Source of the DNA: Hyphomicrobiales bacterium
GTDB lineage: Bacteria > Pseudomonadota > Alphaproteobacteria > Rhizobiales > Aestuariivirgaceae
Assembly (NCBI GenBank): GCA_023266715.1
Contig: JAHFPK010000001.1
Location: 1-50,209, forward strand
Length of the DNA stretch: 50,209 nt
Reading direction: 5' to 3'
Position 1 is the first letter of the stretch, and every line of letters begins with the position of its first letter. Shown one piece after another: positions 35,501 through 43,525 of the stretch. Below the pieces are notes generated by a model. That model was not told the DNA's origin. It was given only the letters and a program-made list of their open reading frames with translations, and did no database searches. The translations under genes and the position numbers were made by a program.

Positions 35501-35911
35501 AAGCGTATTCTTGCCAAAAACAGGCTTGATGAAGAACTGGCTGAAAAAATCTGCGGGCTGATTTTCAATCCAGAATACCGTGACTTTTTCGGACCGGACA
35601 GTCAGGCGGAGGTCAGTATTGGCTCGATATTGCCTAACGGCCAACGCATGACCGAAAGGATTGACCGCCTGGTCATTCGGGCCACTGACATTCGCGTGCT
35701 CGACTATAAAACCGATTGGAATGTGCCGGATAGACTCGAAGCCGACCATCCCCATGTCGTGCAGCTCGCCGCCTATGCGACGGCTCTTGGGCAAGCCTAT
35801 AGCGGCAAAACCGTTCGTGCCGCCATTCTCTGGACAAGCCTGCCGCGCCTGGACTGGATTGCCGACGAAACACTCAAGAAGGCCATTTCGGACATGGCAG
35901 CCATCACGTGA
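32504..35911 (+). CDS. addA: AddA subunit of the AddAB helicase-nuclease
   Basis: This 1135-residue UvrD-type 3'-to-5' helicase carries its own nuclease domain. Walker A GANAGSGKT is at residues about 23-31, the Walker B region VLVDEAQDTS at about 400, VGDRKQSIFSFQGAD at about 440, LMTVHGAKGLE at about 785 and RRLLYVAMTRARDELY at about 858. The nuclease motif VLDYKTDW is at about 1065. All key residues are intact. The ATG overlaps the addB stop (TGATG), so the two subunits are coupled. Confidence 0.96.
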   Translation: MAKSMTATPEQKTASNPAASAWVGANAGSGKTHVLVDRVTRLMLEGVDPMSILCLTYTKAAAKEMANRLHERLGEWVGLSNAALSKRLVQMGSDDVSHQMLSRARRLFTAALETPGGLKIQTIHAFCERILQLFPVEAGLAPGFQVLESNQSKQLLREARDYMLREAQGDESSVFASALEIVTHHTHSDSFDALLERLLTKRQGLKDAIAQHGSIEGIGQELRVQLGVAPQERVETLRQEFLKFDRTKIERIIPILSDSLVTNQETASHLAVLLKASDSGQAEHLYRRIYFTSEGEKPKKITSVVTAKLLKAHPWIEDWLSQEYSRSLNLIEQIDNLARIDATGALLTLADATISKFEFEKKLRGAYDFDDLILKTRDLLVDKSSAQWVLYKLDRGIEHVLVDEAQDTSLAQWEIVSALTSEFFSGTGSRELPDRTLFVVGDRKQSIFSFQGADPAAFEYSREIFGTQITNVGQAFNNVDLTISYRSTREVLAAVDMVFAEGLRARIGLDGLHPQILHHESNRGGERGLFEFWPLMEADDKAEREPWQAPVDQYPPKSALRKLARKLAETIKSWIGKRHIAALDRAAEAGDILVLFRTRSSLFDILISEMRKAGIPVAGADRLKLSENIAILDIMALVQFVLLPEDDYSLACVLKSPLMPTPLTEEELFKLAHGRGTASLWTRLSASGDASCVEARTVLEEWLKASEGARPFEFLSMVLIRTRKAFLARLGSEAGDALDALLEASLSYEDSHSSSLAGFATWFASEDTEIKRNMDRGTGEVRLMTVHGAKGLESSIVILPDTTSTPRSNATTALMFVEANSDGPKLPFWRLSGLAQSQAIEDWKDSDKQIELEEQRRLLYVAMTRARDELYVCGYKNRNKLDENSWYALVADALQNPQEGQSLPRIVETDDGVSCWRLGPDPIWDGISSVMPKVIQETPGWLFKSPSYPDTAHGSWPPARPPRMPRKIGSDLAMARGRAIHKILEELPQMAPDQGLNYAKRILAKNRLDEELAEKICGLIFNPEYRDFFGPDSQAEVSIGSILPNGQRMTERIDRLVIRATDIRVLDYKTDWNVPDRLEADHPHVVQLAAYATALGQAYSGKTVRAAILWTSLPRLDWIADETLKKAISDMAAIT

Positions 35912-35924
35912 GCGTGTGCCGCCC

Positions 35925-35953
35925 TTGACCGGGACCCCCTTGCTACCTACCTT
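35925..35953 (+). promoter_or_regulatory. Candidate trxA promoter
   Basis: TTGACC (35925-35930) and TACCTT (35948-35953) are separated by 17 bases in the 77-base gap between addA and trxA. This would give thioredoxin its own message independent of addBA. Confidence 0.45.
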
Positions 35954-35988
35954 CATTCCTCAAACTCAGGAATAGCGGAGAATCACTC

Positions 35989-36309
35989 GTGTCCACGCAA
36001 AAAGTTTCCGATGCCTCATTTGACCTTGATGTCTTGAAATCAGGTACGCCCGTCGTTGTTGATTTCTGGGCGGAATGGTGTGGACCCTGCAAGATGATCG
36101 GGCCCGCCCTGGAAGAGATTGCCCAGACGCTCGGCCCCAAGGTCAAGATCGTCAAGATCAACGTCGATGAAAATCCCCAAACACCGTCCAAATACGGGGT
36201 TCGGGGCATTCCGACCCTGATGGTGTTCAAGGGCGGGGCGGTTGCCTCCACCAAGGTTGGCGCCGCACCCAAGGGACAATTGCAATCTTGGATTGAGCAA
36301 TCGATCTAA
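35989..36309 (+). CDS. trxA: Thioredoxin
   Basis: This 106-residue thioredoxin reduces protein disulfides in the cytoplasm. It has the active site WCGPCK and the cis-proline segment GIPTLMVFKGG. The start is GTG 35989 with GGAG upstream. TAA 36307-36309 overlaps the stop of the convergent folC gene by 4 bases. Sequence and length are typical of housekeeping TrxA. Confidence 0.97.
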   Translation: MSTQKVSDASFDLDVLKSGTPVVVDFWAEWCGPCKMIGPALEEIAQTLGPKVKIVKINVDENPQTPSKYGVRGIPTLMVFKGGAVASTKVGAAPKGQLQSWIEQSI

Positions 36310-37670
36310 CGCCGGGCGGCGCCTGAAACGCCGGACATCGGTTTATTCTCGTGGAGGCCCAGCACATAGCCCGCGAGATAGAGTGAACCGCAAATGAGAA
36401 TTCGAGGGGCAGGTGTTGTCAGCAACGCCTGCCCCAAGGCTTTGGTGAGAGACGTTGCGGTCTCTGCCGAAAGATTCCGGCCGCGGGCAATTTCAGCCAG
36501 CTGATCGGCGGGAATGGCATTCGGCTCATCGGGAATGGCAATCGTCACCACCCGTTGTGCCAGGCCAGCAAAGGGTTCGATGAAGCTGCCAGCGTCTTTC
36601 GTGTTGAGCATGCCCCAGATGAGAACGAGGGGCCGCGAAAAGCGGTCGTTGATATCGGAGAAAGCCCGGGCAATGACGCGGCCTGCCGCCGGGTTGTGGC
36701 CACCATCAAGCCAAAGCTCGGCATCCTTCGGAACAAGACTGGTGAGGGTGCCCGGTCCCAGCTTTTGCATGCGCGCCGGCCAGAACACGGATCTCAATCC
36801 TTGTTCAATATGGGCTTCCGACACGCGCCTATCATCCAGCAAGCGGATTGCTGCAATGGCATTGCCGGCATTGTCGACCTGATGCCGCCCCTTCAGGTGG
36901 GGAAGGCTCAAGTCAAGCAAGCCATTTTCATCCTGGAAGACCAAGCGCCCATGTTGTTCGAAGGATTGCCAGTCCTGATTTGCAATAAAGACCGGAGCCC
37001 CGATCTTTTCAGCGACGCGTTCAATTTCCGCCCGCGATTCATCAGGCTGAATGCCGATGATTGCGGACACTCCGGATTTCAAGATGCCCGCCTTTTCATG
37101 GGCGATGGCAGTCAGCGTGTTTCCAAGATATTGCTGGTGATCATAGTCAACGGTGGTGATGACTGAAAGTGCGGGCTTGGTCACCACATTTGTTGCATCA
37201 AGCCTGCCGCCCAGACCTACTTCAAGAATGAGATAATCGGCAGGGGTTCGGGAGAAAGCCAGGAATGCGGCGGCAGTTGTGATTTCAAAAAAAGTAATGG
37301 GAGCATCGCCATTGGCAGCCTCGCATTCCTCCAGCAGGGCCGACAATTTTTCTTCGGCAATTGTTTCGCCAGCCACATAAATCCGCTCATGGAATTTCAC
37401 GAGGTGGGGCGAGGTGTAGCAATGAACTTTAAGTCCCGCCTGCTCAAGAAAGGATTTGATATAGGCAACCGTGGACCCCTTGCCATTGGTACCCGCCACA
37501 TGAATGACTGGGGGCAATTGTTCCTGAGGGTTTCCCAGCCTTGCAAGAATCCTCTCCATGCGCTCAAGGCTCAGATCGATGATCTTGGGATGCAAAGTGA
37601 GCAACCGGTTCAATATGGCATCACTGCGCGCCAAGATTTTATTCAACGCTGATCGGAACCAGTGCCCCAC
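36306..37670 (-). CDS. folC: Bifunctional dihydrofolate/folylpolyglutamate synthase FolC
   Basis: FolC adds glutamate to dihydropteroate and then extends the folate polyglutamate tail. The 454-residue Mur-ligase-fold enzyme has the P-loop AGTNGKGSTVAYI, TSPHLVKFHERI and the later LDGGHNPAA. GTG 37670 is the favoured start because GGAAGG lies 8 bases upstream. This makes folC overlap the end of accD by 32 bases in another frame, pointing to translational coupling. TTG codons at 37646 and 37634 are in frame but have no ribosome site. Its 3' end overlaps trxA by 4 bases. Confidence 0.95.
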   Translation of the reverse strand: MGHWFRSALNKILARSDAILNRLLTLHPKIIDLSLERMERILARLGNPQEQLPPVIHVAGTNGKGSTVAYIKSFLEQAGLKVHCYTSPHLVKFHERIYVAGETIAEEKLSALLEECEAANGDAPITFFEITTAAAFLAFSRTPADYLILEVGLGGRLDATNVVTKPALSVITTVDYDHQQYLGNTLTAIAHEKAGILKSGVSAIIGIQPDESRAEIERVAEKIGAPVFIANQDWQSFEQHGRLVFQDENGLLDLSLPHLKGRHQVDNAGNAIAAIRLLDDRRVSEAHIEQGLRSVFWPARMQKLGPGTLTSLVPKDAELWLDGGHNPAAGRVIARAFSDINDRFSRPLVLIWGMLNTKDAGSFIEPFAGLAQRVVTIAIPDEPNAIPADQLAEIARGRNLSAETATSLTKALGQALLTTPAPRILICGSLYLAGYVLGLHENKPMSGVSGAARR

Positions 37671-38541
37671 TATTGGAGCCTTCCAACTCCGATGTCTTCA
37701 TCAGAATTCTCGCCACGCGGCTGATGGTTTCGCGCATCTGATGGCGATGGACCACCAGATCGACCATGCCGTGATCTTGGAGATATTCGGCACGCTGGAA
37801 GCCCTCAGGGAGTTTTTCACGGATGGTCTGTTCGATCACGCGCGTGCCGGCAAAGCCGATTTGTGCTTTGGGTTCGGCAATGTGGAAATCACCCAGCATG
37901 GCATAGGAGGCGGTGACACCGCCTGTCGTCGGATTGGTGAGGACAACGATATAGGGCAGTTTGTGGGCGCGCAGTTCCTGCACCATGACGGTCGTGCGCG
38001 GCATCTGCATGAGAGACAGAATACCCTCCTGCATACGGGCACCTCCGGAGGCTACAAAAAACACAAAGGGGCATTTCTTGGTAACGGCAAAACGCATGGC
38101 GGTGATAATGGCTTCTCCGGCTGCTGTCCCCAGCGAGCCTGCAATAAATCCCATGTCCTGGATGGCAATGACAATGGGCAACGCGTCTATCGTTCCGAAG
38201 CCCGCGTGAATGGCGTCATCACTGTTTGCTTTCTGACGCGCCTCTTTCAACCTATCGACATATTTACGTTCATCCCTGAATTTCAAGGGATCGGGAGGCA
38301 CGGCTGGAAAGGCAATCGTTTCATATTCGCCGCCATCGAACGTGGATTTCAGGCGCAGGTCCGGGGCCAGGCGGTGGTGGTGACCGGAGCCCGGGAATAC
38401 AAACTGGTTGGCTTCGAGATCGCGGTAAAAAACCATCTGGCCGGATTCAGGATCCTTGATCCACATGTTCTCCGGCACATCGCGCTTTACGCCCAGAATG
38501 GAGCGGATTTTCGGCCGAACGAAATTCTTGATCCAGTTCAA
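37639..38541 (-). CDS. accD: Acetyl-CoA carboxylase carboxyltransferase subunit beta, zinc ribbon cysteines lost
   Basis: AccD and AccA transfer CO2 from carboxybiotin to acetyl-CoA, making malonyl-CoA for fatty acids. The 300-residue protein keeps the carboxyltransferase core (VFFVASGGARMQEG, TNPTTGGVTASYA, GFAGTRVI). The N-terminal zinc ribbon keeps its spacing, but the four expected cysteines are Asp30, Ser33, Phe49 and Ser52. It starts 4 bases after the trpA stop and overlaps folC by 32 bases. In E. coli the ribbon binds nucleic acid and helps catalysis; here that zinc cannot bind in the same way. Confidence 0.95.
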   Translation of the reverse strand: MNWIKNFVRPKIRSILGVKRDVPENMWIKDPESGQMVFYRDLEANQFVFPGSGHHHRLAPDLRLKSTFDGGEYETIAFPAVPPDPLKFRDERKYVDRLKEARQKANSDDAIHAGFGTIDALPIVIAIQDMGFIAGSLGTAAGEAIITAMRFAVTKKCPFVFFVASGGARMQEGILSLMQMPRTTVMVQELRAHKLPYIVVLTNPTTGGVTASYAMLGDFHIAEPKAQIGFAGTRVIEQTIREKLPEGFQRAEYLQDHGMVDLVVHRHQMRETISRVARILMKTSELEGSNSGALVPISVE

Positions 38542-38545
38542 CTCG

Positions 38546-39364
38546 CTAACTCCTTACGCCACGGGCGATATCGCTTACGAGCGAGTGTACCGCTTTCACG
38601 GTCCTTGGTGAAGACTTGCCAGCCTTTGTAAGACTATCCTTAACGGCGGTAACGAGAGCAGAACCAACCACAATGCCATCGGCACTCCGGGCAATGGCGC
38701 GGGCCTGTTCGGCAGTCTTGACACCAAAGCCCACGGCTATCGGCAGGTTCGTATGCTTGCGCAAGCGGTTCACATTCCTCTCAACACTTTTGAGATCAGG
38801 CGCCTTGGTGCCGGTGATGCCGAGAACGGAAACATAATAGACAAACCCGCTGGTATTCTTGAATACGGCAGGGGCGCGCTTGTCATCAGTTGTGGGCGTT
38901 GCAAGGCGGATAAAGTTAATTCCCGCCTTCATCGCCGGGATGCAGAGTTCATCATCCTCTTCGGGTGGAAGATCGACAACAATCAGGCCATCAACGCCCG
39001 CTGCCTTGGCATCACCAAGAAATTTTTCAACGCCATAGACATAGATGGGATTGTAGTAGCCCATCAGCACGACTGGCGTTTCCTTGTCTCCGGCCCGGAA
39101 GGCTTTCACCAGCTTCAGAGTCTTTTTCATAGTTTGCCCGCCATGAAGGGCGCGAAGGCCCGCCGCCTGAATGGCAGGGCCATCCGCCATGGGATCAGTG
39201 AAGGGCATGCCAAATTCAATGATGTCGGCACCGGCCTTGGGCAGGCCCTTGATGATCTTCAGCGAGGTTTCATAATCGGGATCGCCTGCCGTCACAAAAG
39301 TGACGAGTGCTGCACGCTTTTTCTGTTTAAGATCGGCGAACCGGCATTCTATGCGATCCGTCAC
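38546..39364 (-). CDS. trpA: Tryptophan synthase alpha subunit
   Basis: TrpA cleaves indole-3-glycerol phosphate and passes indole through a tunnel to TrpB. The 272-residue TIM barrel has both catalytic acids in the expected places, Glu in IIEFGMPF and Asp in DPMADGP. The start is GTG 39364, overlapping the trpB stop as GTGA; an extension to 39421 would run far into trpB and has no family likeness. accD follows after 4 bases. Confidence 0.97.
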   Translation of the reverse strand: MTDRIECRFADLKQKKRAALVTFVTAGDPDYETSLKIIKGLPKAGADIIEFGMPFTDPMADGPAIQAAGLRALHGGQTMKKTLKLVKAFRAGDKETPVVLMGYYNPIYVYGVEKFLGDAKAAGVDGLIVVDLPPEEDDELCIPAMKAGINFIRLATPTTDDKRAPAVFKNTSGFVYYVSVLGITGTKAPDLKSVERNVNRLRKHTNLPIAVGFGVKTAEQARAIARSADGIVVGSALVTAVKDSLTKAGKSSPRTVKAVHSLVSDIARGVRS

Positions 39365-40578
39365 AGTTTTACTCCCAGAATATCGGCAACGGTGAAAATA
39401 TCCTTGTCGCCACGGCCGCACAGGTTCATCACCATCAAATGGTCCTTGGGTTTTGTGGGCGCAATCTTCATGACATGGGCCATGGCATGGGAGGGCTCAA
39501 GGGCTGGAATGATGCCCTCAAGCCTGCAGCAGAGCTGAAAGGCGGCGAGCGCCTCCTTGTCGGTTGCGGCCACATATTGCACCCGCTTCATATCATGCAG
39601 CCAGGAATGCTCGGGGCCGATGCCGGGATAATCGAGGCCCGCGGAAATGGAATGGCCTTCGGTGATCTGGCCATCATCATCCATCAGCAAGTAAGTGCGA
39701 TTGCCATGGAGAATGCCGGGTTTTCCTCCTGTAATAGAGGCCGCATGTTTCTTGGTGCGAAGGCCAAGGCCTGCGGCCTCCACGCCGATGATCTCCACGT
39801 CCTTGTCGTCGAGGAAGGGATGAAACAGGCCCATCGCGTTTGAGCCGCCACCGATGGCTGCTACCAGTGAATCGGGTAGGCGGCCTTCGCGGGCCAGCAT
39901 CTGGCGCTTGGTCTCATTACCGATGATGGATTGAAAATCACGGACCATCTCGGGATAGGGGTGAGGGCCTGCTACGGTGCCGATGCAATAGAAAGTATCT
40001 TCGACATTGGCGACCCAATCGCGGAGCGCTTCATTCAGTGCATCCTTCAAGGTGCGTGAACCAGAAAGGGCGGGGACCACTTCAGCCCCCAGCAGTTTCA
40101 TACGAAACACATTGGGTTTCTGCCGTTCGATATCCACCGATCCCATGTAAACGATGCATTCAAGGCCAAAGCGCGCGCAGGCCGTTGCGGTTGCAACGCC
40201 ATGCTGACCCGCCCCGGTTTCAGCGATGATGCGCTTCTTGCCCATGCGGCGAGCAAGCAGGATCTGGCCCATCACGTTGTTGATCTTGTGAGCGCCCGTG
40301 TGATTAAGTTCATCGCGCTTGAAATAGATTTTTGCGCCACCCAGATGTTCGGTCAGACGTTCAGCAAAATAAAGCGGACTGGGGCGGCCGACATAATGTT
40401 CAAGGAATGAATCAAGCTCGGCCTGAAAGGAAGGGTCCGCCTTGGCATCCTTATAGGCCTGCTCGAGTTCAAGAATGAGCGGCATCAATGTTTCGGCAAC
40501 GAAACGCCCGCCATAGATGCCGAACAACCCCTTTTCATCGGGACCGGTACGGTAGGAATTGACCTGTGCTGTCGTCAT
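39361..40578 (-). CDS. trpB: Tryptophan synthase beta subunit
   Basis: TrpB condenses indole with serine using pyridoxal phosphate. The 405-residue protein has the PLP lysine in HTGAHKINN and the phosphate loop GGGSNAMG, and the N-terminal YGGRFVAETL is typical. It starts 23 bases after the trpF stop and overlaps trpA by 4 bases. No leader peptide rich in tryptophan codons precedes trpF or trpB, so classical attenuation is not evident. Confidence 0.98.
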   Translation of the reverse strand: MTTAQVNSYRTGPDEKGLFGIYGGRFVAETLMPLILELEQAYKDAKADPSFQAELDSFLEHYVGRPSPLYFAERLTEHLGGAKIYFKRDELNHTGAHKINNVMGQILLARRMGKKRIIAETGAGQHGVATATACARFGLECIVYMGSVDIERQKPNVFRMKLLGAEVVPALSGSRTLKDALNEALRDWVANVEDTFYCIGTVAGPHPYPEMVRDFQSIIGNETKRQMLAREGRLPDSLVAAIGGGSNAMGLFHPFLDDKDVEIIGVEAAGLGLRTKKHAASITGGKPGILHGNRTYLLMDDDGQITEGHSISAGLDYPGIGPEHSWLHDMKRVQYVAATDKEALAAFQLCCRLEGIIPALEPSHAMAHVMKIAPTKPKDHLMVMNLCGRGDKDIFTVADILGVKL

Positions 40579-40601
40579 AAAAACTCGCTTTCAAAGCCGT
40601 T

Positions 40602-41249
40602 TTAGCGGGCGGCCTTCGCTGTCTCAATGAATTTCCGAATAAGGCTTAAATCCTTTTTTCCTGGCGCCGATTCAACCCCTGAGGAGACATCAACGATTGG
40701 GGCTCCGGTGACACGGATGGCGTGCGCAACATTGCCTGGGTTAAGGCCACCGGAAAGAATAAAGCCTTCGGACTGCCGCGAGCTGCCCAGCAAATTCCAG
40801 TCAAAGGCAAGGCCATTGCCGCCGGGCAGCGCATTAACCAAGGTCTCGGGAGCCTTCGCATCATAGAGAATGAGGCTGGCCTTGCCCGCATAGAGGGCTG
40901 CCTTGGCAATATCTCTGACATCTCCAACCTTGACGGCTTTGATCACTGGCTTGCCTGTCAGAGCGCCAATCTCCAACACCCGTTGCGGTGTCTCCGAGCC
41001 ATGGGCCTGATATAAATCGGGGGCCACATTTTTATTTATGTATTGAAGTGCCATATCATCGGCATCGACGATCAGGGCCACGATCCTGGCGCGGCCCCGC
41101 GCGTGGTCGGCAAGCGTTTTCGCCTGCTGCACGGAAACATTACGCGGGCTCCTGGGATAAAACACCAGGCCCACAAGATCGGCGCCGGCATTGATGGCGG
41201 CATCGACAGATTCCAAAGTGGAAAGCCCGCAGATCTTGACATCAACCAT
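40602..41249 (-). CDS. trpF: Phosphoribosylanthranilate isomerase
   Basis: TrpF isomerises N-(5-phosphoribosyl)anthranilate in tryptophan synthesis. The 215-residue TIM barrel begins VDVKICGL, containing the catalytic cysteine, and later has the phosphate-binding ILSGGLNPGNV and VDVSSGVE with the catalytic aspartate. Its start overlaps the 3' end of pyrF by 8 bases. The partner genes trpC, trpD and trpE are not in the window, consistent with the split trp organisation of alphaproteobacteria. Confidence 0.97.
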   Translation of the reverse strand: MVDVKICGLSTLESVDAAINAGADLVGLVFYPRSPRNVSVQQAKTLADHARGRARIVALIVDADDMALQYINKNVAPDLYQAHGSETPQRVLEIGALTGKPVIKAVKVGDVRDIAKAALYAGKASLILYDAKAPETLVNALPGGNGLAFDWNLLGSSRQSEGFILSGGLNPGNVAHAIRVTGAPIVDVSSGVESAPGKKDLSLIRKFIETAKAAR

Positions 41250-41946
41250 GGCGCAGCCCGTCCAGGATTTTTTTTGCCGCAGCGGCGGGATCAGGTGAAT
41301 TGGTAATTGCCCTGCCGATCACCAGAATATCAGCACCAGCAGTTCGCGCCGCCCGTGGCGTGGCAATTCGCTTCTGGTCATGGGAGGCCACATCTGCCGG
41401 GCGGATGCCGGGCACAACGGTCAAAAAATCCGGACCCGTGGCAGCTCGAATGCCTGCCAAATCATGGGGACTGCAAACCACCCCAGCAAGGCCCGCGCGC
41501 TTCGCAAGTTTCGCAAGGGACGCGGCGTGGCCACTGGTATCACGTGATGCATCAAAACCCGTGGCCCAAATATCTTCATTGGAGAGGCTAGTTAAAATGG
41601 TCACGGCAATGAGCCTGGCGCGCCCGTCCACGGCATCGGCAGCCGCCTTCATCATGTCCAGGCCGCCAGCGGCATGAAGATTTATGATCGCCGGACGGGG
41701 TGAAAGCTGCATCAGCGATTTCATTCCTGAGGCCACAGTATTGGGTATATCATGGAGTTTGAGATCAAGAAAAATCGGCAGGCCTTCGGCGGCTACGGCC
41801 TCGTAGCCTTTGGCCCCATGGGCATAGAAAAATTCCATGCCAATTTTCATATAGCCGGCATGGCTTGCAAGCATCCGCGCGAGTTCGCGCGCCCGCGCAA
41901 GATCAGGTGTACCAAGGGCAACACAGATGGGGTTAGGCTCGCTCAT
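41242..41946 (-). CDS. pyrF: Orotidine 5'-phosphate decarboxylase
   Basis: PyrF makes UMP from OMP, the last step of de novo pyrimidine synthesis. The 234-residue barrel has the catalytic FLDLKLHDIPNT motif, with the Lys-Asp network intact, and the phosphate-binding VVPGIRP and ILVIGRAI. It lies between an ornithine-cyclodeaminase-like gene (23 bases upstream) and trpF (8-base overlap). Confidence 0.97.
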   Translation of the reverse strand: MSEPNPICVALGTPDLARARELARMLASHAGYMKIGMEFFYAHGAKGYEAVAAEGLPIFLDLKLHDIPNTVASGMKSLMQLSPRPAIINLHAAGGLDMMKAAADAVDGRARLIAVTILTSLSNEDIWATGFDASRDTSGHAASLAKLAKRAGLAGVVCSPHDLAGIRAATGPDFLTVVPGIRPADVASHDQKRIATPRAARTAGADILVIGRAITNSPDPAAAAKKILDGLRHG

Positions 41947-41969
41947 GGCCTTTCGTTAGCCGCAAATAG

Positions 41970-42890
41970 TCAGGAGCGCAAATAGACCATAATGGCGGCT
42001 GCAAGGTCTTCTAGGGCGGTGCCGCAGGACTTGAACAGAGTTATTTCCTCGGGGGTCCCGCGCCCTTTCACAACGCCCCGGCAGAGGTCAAAAAGATCGC
42101 CCTGAACATCGGCAAAATCAAATTTTCCCTCGTAGCGCGCCTGCAACAGGTCGCCTGCTTCCGAGAGTGCGCCGTCGCGGGTATCCACGTAGACGCGCGA
42201 CTTTGCCACCACGTCCCCATCGGTTTCGCGCATGGTTGGCTTGAAGGCCCCGGCAAGATCAACATGGGTGCCGGGCTTGAGCCATTTGCCCCTCACAACG
42301 GGAGTAGTGGATGTCGTCACACAGGACACGATATCTGCTTGCCTGACGGCCATTTCCAGATCGGTGACAGCCGATGCTTCAAATCCATCGGCCTTCAGCT
42401 CAGCTGCGAGAGTTGCCGCTTTTTCAGCCGACCTGTTATAGATAAAAACCTTCTTGATCGGTCTTACGACTGCGTGGGCTCTGACAAAATGCGCGCCCAG
42501 GGCCCCGGCCCCCACAAGCGCAAGGATCGAGGCATCGGGCCGCGCCAGATAATCCGCGGCAAGGGCAGAAGCTGCGGCGGTGCGCCGGCGGGTCAGTTCT
42601 GTGCCATCCATGATGGCTACGGTCTCACCCGTATCATTTTTTATGAGTAGGTAGCTCGCCTGGACGGTGGGCAGGTTTTTTGCCGCATTGTCGGACTTGA
42701 CGACGACAGTCTTCAGGCCTGTCCATTCCCTGGACCAGGCCGGCATCAGGAGAAGCGTTGCGACTGCAGAAGTTTCGTGATGGTGGCGCGCCGGCGTTGT
42801 GATATCCGCCTTGAATCCCTCTCTCAGAGCCTCGACGATCGCACTGTAGGGCGCTGCTTTTGCAAGCTCAGGGGCTGAAATTACTTTCAC
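41970..42890 (-). CDS. Ornithine cyclodeaminase/mu-crystallin family NAD(P)-dependent reductase
   Basis: This 306-residue protein has the family Rossmann motif LALVGAGALGAHFVRAH (about residues 124-140), the substrate-side RRTAAASALAADYLA and the later GTHVDLAGAFKP. Members include ornithine cyclodeaminase, alanine dehydrogenase and pyrroline-2-carboxylate reductase. I cannot decide between these from sequence; the aspartate that acts in ornithine cyclodeaminase is in the HVDLAG segment. It overlaps lapA by 4 bases and precedes pyrF, so it belongs to the same transcript, which does not itself indicate a substrate. Confidence 0.87.
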   Translation of the reverse strand: MKVISAPELAKAAPYSAIVEALREGFKADITTPARHHHETSAVATLLLMPAWSREWTGLKTVVVKSDNAAKNLPTVQASYLLIKNDTGETVAIMDGTELTRRRTAAASALAADYLARPDASILALVGAGALGAHFVRAHAVVRPIKKVFIYNRSAEKAATLAAELKADGFEASAVTDLEMAVRQADIVSCVTTSTTPVVRGKWLKPGTHVDLAGAFKPTMRETDGDVVAKSRVYVDTRDGALSEAGDLLQARYEGKFDFADVQGDLFDLCRGVVKGRGTPEEITLFKSCGTALEDLAAAIMVYLRS

Positions 42891-43216
42891 AGAAAACTTT
42901 CCGGCGGGGGAATGTTCTCCCTACGCAGCTGGCTGGTTTCTTCCTGGGCGCGCGCCAACTCCCGGCGCGCGTCCTTGGCCGAGCGCCGCCACTTGCTTTG
43001 CGCAAACCAGCAGGCGATCCATCCGGCGATCAGGCCAAAAAATACACCGCAGAAAAACAGAATCCACAATGGCATTTCCATCGAGGCAAACGGCGCATCC
43101 TTTGAGAAGGGGTCGAATGAAATCGTGATCGGCTGGTGATTGGCAATGGCGAAAGACACGACAACAATGACTATGGGCAGGCCTATGGTCCAGCGCAGAA
43201 TTCGCTGCAGCATCAT
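42887..43216 (-). CDS. LapA-domain small membrane protein
   Basis: This 109-residue protein has two transmembrane helices, about residues 8-27 (WTIGLPIVIVVVSFAIANH) and 48-70 (LWILFFCGVFFGLIAGWIA), and a charged C-terminal coiled-coil-like tail. This layout is that of the lipopolysaccharide assembly protein A (LapA) domain. In E. coli LapA works with LapB in controlling LPS synthesis; no lapB is visible here. It overlaps ihfB and the cyclodeaminase-like gene by 4 bases each. Confidence 0.8.
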   Translation of the reverse strand: MMLQRILRWTIGLPIVIVVVSFAIANHQPITISFDPFSKDAPFASMEMPLWILFFCGVFFGLIAGWIACWFAQSKWRRSAKDARRELARAQEETSQLRRENIPPPESFL

Positions 43217-43500
43217 TCCGTCTTGCCGTTTAGCCGCGCCCGCAGTTCCTTGCCCGTCTTGAAAAAGGGAACGCGCTTGGGGGTGACCTCAACGGCCCCG
43301 CCGGTGCGTGGGTTGCGGCCGGTGCGGGCACTTCTGGACTTGACCGAAAAGGCGCCAAAGCCCCGCAATTCAACGCGCTCGCCATCCTTCATGGCGCGGA
43401 TGATTTCATCCAGTATCTTGTTCACGATGCGCTCAACGTCGCGGTGATAAAGATGGGTGTTGCTGTCTGCAATCTTTTGCACGAGTTCCGACTTGATCAT
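43213..43500 (-). CDS. ihfB: Integration host factor subunit beta
   Basis: This 95-residue DNA-bending protein of the HU/IHF family begins MIKSELVQKIA and has the DNA-arm region RNPRTGGAVEV with the intercalating proline and the GRNP motif. Paired with IhfA, it sharply bends DNA at specific sites. ATG 43500 gives the family length; a longer frame reaching 43599 runs into sppA and is unlikely. It starts 25 bases after the sppA stop and overlaps lapA by 4 bases. Confidence 0.96.
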   Translation of the reverse strand: MIKSELVQKIADSNTHLYHRDVERIVNKILDEIIRAMKDGERVELRGFGAFSVKSRSARTGRNPRTGGAVEVTPKRVPFFKTGKELRARLNGKTE

Positions 43501-43525
43501 GATTCTGGCCTGCCTCTTGTGGGGG

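Noticed and set aside
37558..38631. Long open frame opposite folC/accD (357 codons)
   Set aside because: It runs antisense across two solid genes, and its protein has no recognisable motif.
40579..41300. Tryptophan attenuator before trpF or trpB
   Set aside because: The genes overlap or lie 23 bases apart, and there is no short frame rich in Trp codons.
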